Position numbers and translations under genes: made by a program. From assembly GCA_001247695.2 (NCBI GenBank), contig LGRX02033392.1, positions 62,001 through 126,000 on the forward strand: a stretch of DNA of 64,000 nucleotides, written 5' to 3'. Shown here one piece after another: positions 47,649 through 56,800 of this stretch (positions within the stretch are counted from its first letter, which is position 1; every line of letters starts with the position of its first letter). The notes under the pieces were generated by a model. It ran no database searches. It was not told where the DNA came from and worked only from the letters and a program-made list of their open reading frames with translations. The DNA is from Cymbomonas tetramitiformis (lineage: Eukaryota; Chlorophyta; Pyramimonadophyceae; Pyramimonadales; Pyramimonadaceae).

Positions 47649-47769
47649 TGTCTTAAGGGGTTTAGACTTCCACAGTAACGTTAAAATGTGGGGCAAAAAT
47701 TTGCAGTTTGCCGCACTAAGAATTTTCCGCGAGGAAATTTCTTGTGAAGTTCTTTTGCGAAGACAAAAT

Positions 47770-47922
47770 AACAGAGCTGCGGCTTTACACTGCCGGAACT
47801 CCTTAATACTTTTGGTAATGTAGCGTTTGGTGTGCAAGCCCTTAGATCTAACTGCTGATTTGATCTAACGGCTCAGGAAACTCTGATCGATCTACCGGCA
47901 CAGAAACCTCTTAAATTCCGCA
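47770..47922 (-). repeat. Split direct repeat A1 of the second YR element
   Basis: Matches A2 (43127-43278) over about 150 bp, from AACAGAGCTGCGG to AAATTCCGCA, with small differences such as TTTTGGTAATG versus TTTGGTGATG. Confidence 0.85.
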
Positions 47923-47970
47923 TTTGCACCTCCACATTTTAGGGCAGAAACATCTAAAATTCCACATTCC

Positions 47971-50300
47971 ACCCGCCAGTGTCACCAATGCCCGCTAATG
48001 AGGAGCAGAACCTGTGAGGGGGCAGCCCGAGGGCGCGGCTCCTATGCCCCTTGAACTTGTCACGCGTGCAGCACAAACGGTCAGGCAGTGGCCGCCCATG
48101 AATCATCCCTTGCTTCGAGGCGGCAAGGGCCTCAAACCCGTTGCACAAGGTGACGCCGCATGTGCGCCGAGTGGCGAGGCCCTTACACGAGACCCAGATG
48201 CACAAATGACACGAGCAGTGGCGCCTTGCGCCATTAGTGCCGACTCCCTCTCAGTGAGACAGTGGCCGAGTACATAGCAGGCTTCCACGTGGTGGGCACG
48301 CATGAGGCAGCAATGCCGACTGTCAACAAAGGAGAGAATTGATATAGAGCATCCAATGAAAAAAGCACTTCTTGTCACGCCCCATCGCGGATATATAGGC
48401 ATGGGAGCGGCAACAACGTGTGTATGGATAGTTTGCAGGGGAGCGGCAACAAGCACGGAGGCATCCCAATGTCGCCATCAACGACTTAGAAGTGGTTAAT
48501 GCAAATCTCCTGCGGCCTACTTGCCTGCACCAGACACAACCTGCTGCCTGCTTCCCGGCCACGTGGGAGCCGTCGACCCCAGTGCGGAGCTTCATCCACA
48601 TCTACATTCAATAAACTTTTCTGTGGGCGCAGAGCAATGTATAGCATCAAAGTACTAACAAGAAAGCGATCGATGTGAGCTCTCCGAGCTCCGTCGGCAC
48701 GGTGCCCGTCATGCTGTTATGGTTAAGCTCCCTATGAGAGCCCCACACATACATCCCAAGCATCAGCATCTTGCGCGCACCCCTCCCGCCCACGTCCCCC
48801 TCCCATCCTCACCACTCCCTCCCCGACAGTACCCTCGCCTACCGATATCAACGAGGCCCATGCCTCCCGTGGTGCCGTCACTGCATGTGACGCATGGTGT
48901 CCCCTCTTGCTATCGCACACCAGCGACCTCCCCGTGCCTCCACCCGCCAGTGTCACCAATGCCCGCTAATGAGTGACAGGGCCTGTGAGGAGGCAGCCCG
49001 AGGGCGCGGCTCCTATGAGCCAGGCTTGTCACGCGTGCCGCACAAACGGTCAGGCAGTGGCCACCCATGAATCATCCCTTGCTTAGAGGCGGCAAGAGCC
49101 TCAGACCCATCTCGCAGGGTGATGCCACATGTGCGCCGAGCGGCGAGGCCATTGCTCGAGACCTAGATGACCGCTTCCAAATACCACGAGCGCCTTGCGC
49201 GCTTGGCTCTCTCCCTCTGCAAGACCGCGGCCGGGTACATAGCAGGCATCCAAGTGGCGGCCGCACATCAGACAGCCGTGACCACCAACACATATAGGAA
49301 AGCTCAGTCAGCATAGAATGGAGGATCAGATCGAAGCAGCCCCTTGCTCATGCCCCATCGCGGATAGCTTGCGTTATTAGAGTGGCAACCAACATGGAGG
49401 TAGGGAGGCATCTCGCTGTCATCATCCACGACTTAGAAGTGGTTAATGCCAGTCTCCTGCGGCCTACTTGCCTGCACCAGACACCACCTGCTGCCTGCTT
49501 TCCCGCCACGTGGAAGCCGTCGACCCCAGGGCGGAGCTTCATCCACATCTACATTTAATACGCTTTTCTGTGGGCGCGGGGCACAGTATAGCATCAAGTA
49601 CTTACATGTGATCCAACGACGTAAGCTCTCCGAGCTCCGTCGGCAACGTGCCCGTCAAGCTGTTATAGAAAAGAAACCTGTGAGGGCCCCGCGCACACAT
49701 CCCTCCAAAAGCATCAGCATCTTGCGCGCACCTCACCCCCGCACGTCCCCCTCCCATCCTCACCACTTCCTCCCTGCCAGTACCCTTGCCTATCGATATC
49801 AAAGAGACCCGTGCCTCCCGTGGTGCCGTCACTGCATGTGACGCATGGTGTCTCATCCTGCTATCGCACACCAGCGACCTCCCCGTGCCTCCACGTGCCA
49901 GTGTCATCAATGCCCGCTAATGAGTGACAGGGCCTGTGAGGAGGCAGCCCGAGGGCGCGGCTCCTATGAGCCAGGCTTGTCACGCCTGCCGCACAAACAG
50001 TCAGGCAGTGGCCGCCCATGAATCATTCCTTGCTTCGAGGCGGCAAGAGCCTCAGACCCATCCCGCAGGGTGATGCCACATGTGGACCAGGCGCTAAGGC
50101 CATTGCACGAGACCTAGATGGCCGCTTCCAAATACCACAAGCTCCTTGCGCGCTAGGCTCTCTTCTTGTGCAACACAGGGGCCAGATACATAGGAAGAAG
50201 GCATCAACGTGGCGGCCGCGCATGAGACAGCCATGATCACGAACACAGGAAACTTTAGTCAGCAAAAAATGGAGGATCAGATCGAAGCACCCCCTTTCTC
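47971..50300 (-). CDS. LRR exon array, block 4 (two single-LRR exons)
   Basis: Minus-strand 72-nt exons at 48660-48731 (ELNHN/TSIAF; acceptor CATAG, donor GTTAGT) and 49606-49677 (FLFYN/TSLDH; identical to 19911-19982 in all 72 positions that I compared). Both are phase 2 on both sides. If the array is transcribed, this is its 5' side. The repeated intron stops at about 50300 where unrelated sequence begins. I found no first exon or signal peptide to the right. Confidence 0.65.
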
Positions 50301-50515
50301 GAATATGCTCCGCCTCCTGCCGCACACCCTCCATGCTCTCCTGCAAGACCCTCAAAGGCGCCTTCTCCCTGACCCCCGCAATCCAAAGCTGCTCCGCCTC
50401 CTGCCATACATCCTCCATGCTCTCCTGCAAAACCCTCAGTGGCGCCCTCACCCTGAAGCCCCGCAATCCAAAGATGCTCCGCCTCCTGCCGTGCATCCTC
50501 CATACTCTCCTGAGT
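50301..50515. repeat. 84-bp tandem repeat, 2.6 copies
   Basis: The unit begins CTCCGCCTCCTGCC and ends AATCCAAAGCTG. 84 is a multiple of 3, and the minus strand stays open with heptad-like LQESMEDVWQEAEQL / LQESMEGVRQEAEHI repeats. It directly follows the end of the LRR array. It could be a coding remnant with a coiled coil or just a minisatellite. Confidence 0.7.
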
Positions 50516-52168
50516 TGAATCGATATCTGACATCGCTGCCTGGATCCACTCGAAGGGTTGAATACTGAATTGTGGCCGTAGAGGTGTGACTAACCTGGGT
50601 TAACAAATATTGTGGTCATTGTGGCAACCAATGGCACGACATCCAAAGGGTGCCGAGACATCGGCACGGGTGAAGCGCAAAACAGTAAACCGAAAAAGGA
50701 ATACAAAGGACGGCATTCGCCCAAGTTCAAAGGATTTTCAGAGATGGCCCAGCTTACGGTGACGATGCTTCATTGCCAACTTGGGAGGTGGGAACGTCGC
50801 CAAAAAGACTACAAAAAGACTACGACGAACGACACTGGTTCCCGAAGGCCAGTGTCACAGCCCTCTGGAGGAAGGACTGTGCCTCGTGCACTCGCCGCCG
50901 GGGTGTCTCAAACTAGACGAGTTTTAGCACCGTTACCCCATACCCACGATATATTACTTGTCAATCAGTACTGTTGCCATAATCAAGTGGTGGCCACCTC
51001 TGGCAGGTACCAACGTAATTATCTGTTGCTGTTCTTGCACAATCACTGAGGAACTGTGGGCAAGCTGGGGTATGTGCTAAATGCCACCACCTAGCAGCTA
51101 GGAGAATTTCCTGGAAGGGATTCGATGTGGATAACGCACAATTGAACGCAAGATTCAGGTGAGGCCGTGCATTCTTTATAGCTGCTCGTTTGTTCGATCG
51201 TAGTCGCGAACGTCCTTTTTACGAGTCCTTCGAAAGGCCATAGTGATATAAGTGTAACTGTTGCAGCGGTCGTCCGCCAAAAAGTGGCCATACCAACTCC
51301 AATCCGTTCGCGCGGCGTGTCAGACTTGGCGTTTCACGTAGACTTCTTGAGAGCCACTCCTGTGTTGTACAAACAGACTTTTAGGAACTGCACGAGAATA
51401 TTCACATTTGACAGCTAGCAAAAGGTTTCCTTTCTCAATACTATGAATGCGAGTTTTGATCGCAACGCGAGGGACTTAAATACTGCATCATAATAATCGT
51501 AGTGAGCAGCTTCAGTGCTGGCGCTATCGTTCGCTCTGCCATAATACTCATGAATTGTGGTCACCGTTATCACGTTGACTTCGTTTTTTTAGCCACCTTT
51601 GAGATCCTGAGGCTCTCAGAGTAGTAAACCTGTACGAGGGCGGTTGACAGTGACAGTCCTGAGGTCTAGTCGCATATTACGAAGACTCCAGAAAGTGACT
51701 CAATGTGACTCAATCGACACTTAAGTATCGCAGCGCGACTCGCTATTTTGAGGTTAACAAGCTGAGACTGCTGTATTTTATTTGACCCGCCACTGTTACA
51801 ACAGAATATTTGGGCACGCGTCACGCGGCGGAACTTCTTGTGAAAGCTTTGACGTTGTAAGTTCATAGACTTTATGATTAACAGAACTACTAATATCTCG
51901 CTTGTTCCTAAAGGTCTTTGAGAGCTTGGTGTGCAAAATAAAGACTCTCGTAGTGTAGGTTCAACTCGGTCATCGTCGCCCGGCCTCTGCCGGCTTTAAA
52001 GGAACTTCGTGTCAAATCAGTTATAAGGGCGCTCTCGGATTTCTCAAATAAACGTGAGGTCGCATACCTGTGACAAGAAGACCAAATACTTCGTATGTTC
52101 TCTTCGCAAATCCTTGCTCAGGGTCCGATGCACACTGCGTTAACCCCTGCTCTTTATGAGGACGAACC
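50516..52168. other. No gene seen
   Basis: An open frame on the plus strand (50612-51049) has no family motif and starts without an ATG. The remainder is AT-richer and shows frequent stops in all frames. No RNA gene or clear repeat was recognised. Confidence 0.35.
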
Positions 52169-52942
52169 TAACCCCGGGTTGCACCGAGGAAACCTCCGCT
52201 GTGACACTGTCCTGTCATTTTTCTGTACTGTACTGTCGTTTTTGGGGGAATTTACGCCGACGTGGCAGTCGCGCGACAGTGACACAGTACAGCCCGGAGG
52301 TTTAGGGGAATTACCGTCGCTGTACTGTACTGCACCGCTTGCGCTGTACTGTACTGCATCGATTTTATGACAATTTGCATATTTAAGGACACCGATTTCA
52401 AGAATATTTCAGCGAACACAGGGATGAAATCTTGGGGACACCGAGATTTTAAATAGAATTATTTATATCCACAGTATATTCTTTGTCCGCATGCATGCGC
52501 CTTTCCATCACGAAGAACCCCCTCAAAATAGCGCACGATTTCTTTAAATAGCGTACAAACGCGCGATAAATTCATCTGTGGTATAAACGACAGAATCGAG
52601 CCATCGCGAGTGTCTGCGCTTCGATATTTCTGTACTGTCGTCTGTACTGTCGTCTGTACTGTCGTCTGTACTGTCGTGCCATCGGCTGTACCGTCGTCTG
52701 TACTGCCCCATACTTAATTCTGAAGAAGTTCATTTTGGCGACATCCACGCCTCTGCCTCTATACCGTCGTCACTTTTGTCTGTACTGTACTGCCGTCGAC
52801 GAAAAACGGTGGACCTCCAACCAGCGACGCGGAAATTGACATGCTGTCACGAACGCGGTACAGAGACACGACAGTACAGACAAAATGACAGTACAGTACT
52901 GTGACACAGAGGAGGTTTCCTCGGTGAAACCTCGGGGGGTAA
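52169..52942. mobile_element. Short non-autonomous element with terminal inverted repeats
   Basis: About 60 bp at the left end (TTGCACCGAGGAAACCTCCG, then GTGACACTGTCCTGTCATTTT) are inverted at the right end (CAAAATGACAGTACAGTACT, then GAGGAGGTTTCCTCGGTGAA). The inside contains many copies of TGTACTGTCG and TGTACTGTAC, notably a run at about 52630-52700. No coding frame. Size and inverted ends fit a MITE-like element. A target-site duplication could not be fixed. Confidence 0.6.
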
Positions 52943-53184
52943 CGTCTAACGAGGGCTGATTCTATGGAACGATGATTCTTCGGATCGGTTAAATTTAGAT
53001 GTTATGACTTAGGGTTTGTAACTGTCATGGAGTCCGAAGGCTAGGCTCTGAGCTTCTAAAATGTAACAAACCTCGAATAATCGAATCTCGATCGCTTCGG
53101 CCGCGGCTCAGAGACTCCGGTTCCGGAGTAGCGATCAACAGTCGAAGTGATATGATATGACATGACATGACACCTACGTCAGAT

Positions 53185-53208
53185 GCGACGCGACGCGCGT
53201 CGCGTCGC
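53185..53208. other. Perfect 24-bp GC-rich palindrome
   Basis: GCGACGCGACGC is followed directly by its exact reverse complement GCGTCGCGTCGC. It lies about 700 bp upstream of the first recognised exon of the carrier gene and could be a cruciform or a protein-binding site. Sequence after it (GACGCGACGGCCGTCG) adds further CpG-rich symmetry. Confidence 0.7.
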
Positions 53209-53890
53209 GACGCGACGGCCGTCGAATCTCAAACCAGATTTAAGGACGGGCCCGATGAAAGGCCTACATCTACACCGTCGCGTGTCACGCTACTCTTCGA
53301 TCTTGCCATCTTCTTCGAGACATCGAGAGCGCTACTTTTATGCGTATGATCACTGATCGTGCGATCAATGATTGTCGAAGAAATCCATGTAGTCGGCGCT
53401 GAATCTTTATTTGTGCAATGAGTCGTGGACGTCCGTCGGCGAATTACATCTTTCACATACATGGACATGCAGATGGTTCCAATTGATCCCTAAAATTTGT
53501 CCTGTCGGACACAAGACGACAAACAGCAAGTGAAGGACAACTTCGGAACGCATAGTTCCATGTCCGTTTGTGGATGGGATACAGCATTTCAAGACTGCGT
53601 TCGTGACGGTTGTCCTGTTTAGCAGTGGTTTCGTTGTCCTGATTTGCATTGCTACATTCACAATGATGATTATGTTGCGAATTACAGTACGGAATGTCAC
53701 CTCTTGTACGGTATCGTATGCATAGTGCGAACCGAACTAGCTTGATGACCACGAAATCACCGCCACCTTGGCTTGTCAAGTAAAACACTCGTCTCCCATG
53801 CCCATACTGCTTTAGTCATCTTCCTCAGTAGCGTGCAAGCACAATTTCTCTATGTTGTCCTCAAATGAAGCTCTTACCCGTTTCTTGCAG

Positions 53891-56800
53891 ATTAAAAGAA
53901 TATCCCCAGATATCGAATGCGTTAGCAGGCGCCACTGCAGGTGAGCCCGTGCTAGGGTTGGGTATCGCTTAAATCTTGTGAAGATGTGGTGTGATCACTC
54001 TGAATCTTTGCGCTCTCCTCACATGTATTTTGCCCTATGTCTGCTTGAAATACATTACCTTGATGCCTTGATTTGCTGTTTCACTTTACAGCGGCACAGT
54101 TGAAGACTCCATATCTTCAACCAAAGTTACGCGAGTCTAACTCCGCGTATTCCGTCTTGGCCAATATTTCTCAGGCGCCTTAGCGGCAACAGTAGTCTGC
54201 CCCTTAGATGTCGTGAAGACACGAATTCAAGTGCAACAAAACGTAGTCGGTCAGGTTCTGAAATATCAACGCACATGGGGTATGCTCCTGAAGTGCGATT
54301 TGCAGCACTCCCTGCTCCTACCTTCATTACGATCTGCCACTTTAGTTACGAAGGTTTGAGTATCTGAATTTGAAAGCATTTTTGTGGCAACCACCAATAT
54401 GTGGTTCGTAAACAAGGAACCGACTGATATCCTCACCCAGTGCCAGATCTGCCTTTCCGGCATAGAAATCAGCTCAACGCTTTTTTTGTAATCGTATACG
54501 CTTCCAGTGTAGTTGAGTTCCGCCTGAAACCTAGCTTAGAGTTCTTAGCGTCCTTCGTATTTAGCTTTTGGTAGCGCCCTAGGATAGCCTTCTGCTCGCG
54601 GTTGGCACTCAGAAGTCCACACACCGTCTTGCTACGTATTGTGACACTAGATCTTATTTCTGAAACTTTGCGAACTAGCGCTCGTTAGCCTGGTGTAACA
54701 ACGCAGTTTACCTCCTCATCGTCCTGCGTCCGTCTGGTCGTTCGCGCGTTTCTTGATGTATGAAGGCTCCCAGTTCGCGATGTCGTACAGGGAGCCTGTC
54801 GGTCATCGCTCGCGAAGAAGGAATGCGAGGACTGTACCGAGGCTTGACCCCGACGCTCGTTGCGCTTCTGCCTAACTGGGCGGTGCGTAGATCTGAGCCC
54901 GGTCTACCTTCTTGCTGTCCAGCTTCCTGCTGGAATTAATGAGAATTCTACACCATCTTGCGACTGCTGTTTGTGCAGTTCACAGTGCGACGGACTCCCT
55001 TCAGCATTAAACTGCAGTTTTACCTACACAATCGAAAGCGCGGCGTGCCATACGCAGCGCGCGATTGTCATCGATTTACGAGGCCGTGAGGGCTTCAATC
55101 AGGGCCTTCAGGTATTTGGGCCACTGCAGGTGTACTTCTCTGTGTATGAGGGCCTCAAGACAGTGCTGAGCAAGAAACACCACAATGAAGGTTGGTGACG
55201 GCACATCCTCCTCCTTGCATACCGAAACCCTACAATAGCACGCTTCCTCAGGCAGGGCACCCCATAACTGTCCTCTGTCAGGTCGTGGCACCCCCAGGCC
55301 CTCCCTCTGGCCGGTCGTGGCACCCCCAGGCTCTACCTCTGGCGGGTCGTGGCACCCCCAGGCCCTCCCTCTGGCGGGTCAGGCACCCAGGCCCTCCCTC
55401 TGGCCGGTGGTGGCACCCCAGGCCCCTCCCTCTGGGGTCGTGGCACCCCCAGGCCCTCCCTCTGGCCGGTCGTGGCACCCCCAGACCCTACCTCCTGGCC
55501 TCGTCACCCCCAGGCCCTCCCTCTGGCCGGTCGTGGCACCCCCAGGCCCTACCTCTCGTGGCACCCCAGGCTCTACCTCTGGCCGGTCGTGGCACCCAGG
55601 CCTACCTCTGGCGGGTCCTACCTCGTGGCACCCCCGGGTCGTGGCACCCCCACCCCCAGGCCCTACCTCTGGCGGGTCGTGGCACCCCCAGGCCCTCCCT
55701 CCGGCCGGTCGTGGCACCCCCAGGCCCTCCCTCTGGCCGGTCCTTTCACTGGACTGGTTCTGCTTCAGTCCCAGGCTATTGTACCACGCCCGAGCAGAAG
55801 GTTCCCGCACGCCCGGCATCACGACCCTTGCCATGGTCCCAGCACCGGCTCTTCCAACACCCTCGTCCACTTCTAGACCCTTCTGCTCAAACCGCTGTCC
55901 CAGTTCAAAATAGTTCTTGCCTGGGACTGCTCCTGGGGCTGCGATTGCTGACGCTTCGGCCGGCTACCGACTTTGTCCTTCGGCCTGTTCCCGAGGCTGA
56001 GGAGCGTGTCTGTGTGTTGGTCCGCAGATGGAATAGTAACGCAGCGCATGCACTCCCCCTTGGTCCACTTGGGGTCTGCCATAGGCGCAGGGGCAGCCAC
56101 CGTGGTGACTACCAACCCCTTGTGGGTGGTGAAGACGCGCCTGCAGGTAACCCTGCGCATGTCCCATGTCACCCTGCAAAGCTACGCACAAGCAATCTTT
56201 GTATGAGAACAGTCACCAACAAAATTGTAAACGCTGTAGGTGAAGCGTCCGCTTTTTCTTTCTTTCTTTCGAACTTTGATCTATTGGCTACAAACTAAGT
56301 TTTCACTCTTTGGAGGATGGTTCACGCATACTAGGATCTTGTCTGGGTCTCCCTTGTCTATTTCGGAGTGAAAAAATAAAGTAGGTGTGAAGATTCCTAT
56401 TGAAGATCGTATTTCAGCTTTGCCACACTCAATCCTGCAATGACTGAAGATTTCCCCACCTGACAGTCCAGGACTCGAAACCTGTTATGTCAGGAACCGC
56501 TTCCACTTCCATCCCATCAAAGCATTGACTGAACTTTGCGTTTGACCAGACCATCAGCACATGTAGAAGAGCTTCCTTGCGGCAGCCCAGGTGTAAGCAG
56601 CCCAGGTGTAGAGGAGCTTCCCTGCAGGCCCAACTGCCCTCAACTTGAGGTGCGGTGCCGGGTGCTGCGGTCGCCAGGTGCAGTGCGCTGCAAAGGGACT
56701 CGGGCTGACAGTGCGACGAGCGCCGTACAGGTGAAGCACTCCGCGCAAAACGTCCAAGAGTAGGGGACCATCAGATCTTTTGGGCCGGCAAACGTGCCAA

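Larger units (their letters stand above)
42919..47970 (-). mobile_element. Second YR retrotransposon (DIRS order), minus strand
   Basis: Reading on the minus strand, the order is repeat A1 (47770-47922), Gag, RT, RNase H, methyltransferase-like domain, Tudor-like plus YR, B1 (43294-43323), A2 (43127-43278), B2 (42919-42948). The A repeats share about 150 bp including GATCTAACGGCTCAGGAAAC, and the B repeats share ATTTCTTTTGCTCTTCACAT. This is again the split-direct-repeat layout. It interrupts an LRR intron; about 50-60 bp of the expected intron sequence is missing between the flanks, so the integration site is not clean. It is GC-rich compared with its flanks. Frameshifts in RT and a stop in Gag make it inactive. 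Confidence 0.85.

Noticed and set aside
50612..51049. Plus-strand open frame of 145 codons
   Set aside because: No ATG at its start, no motif, no repeats, no neighbours that fit an intron-exon structure.
55317..55913. Pro/Gly-rich open frames in several frames
   Set aside because: They are translations of the 32-bp intronic minisatellite.
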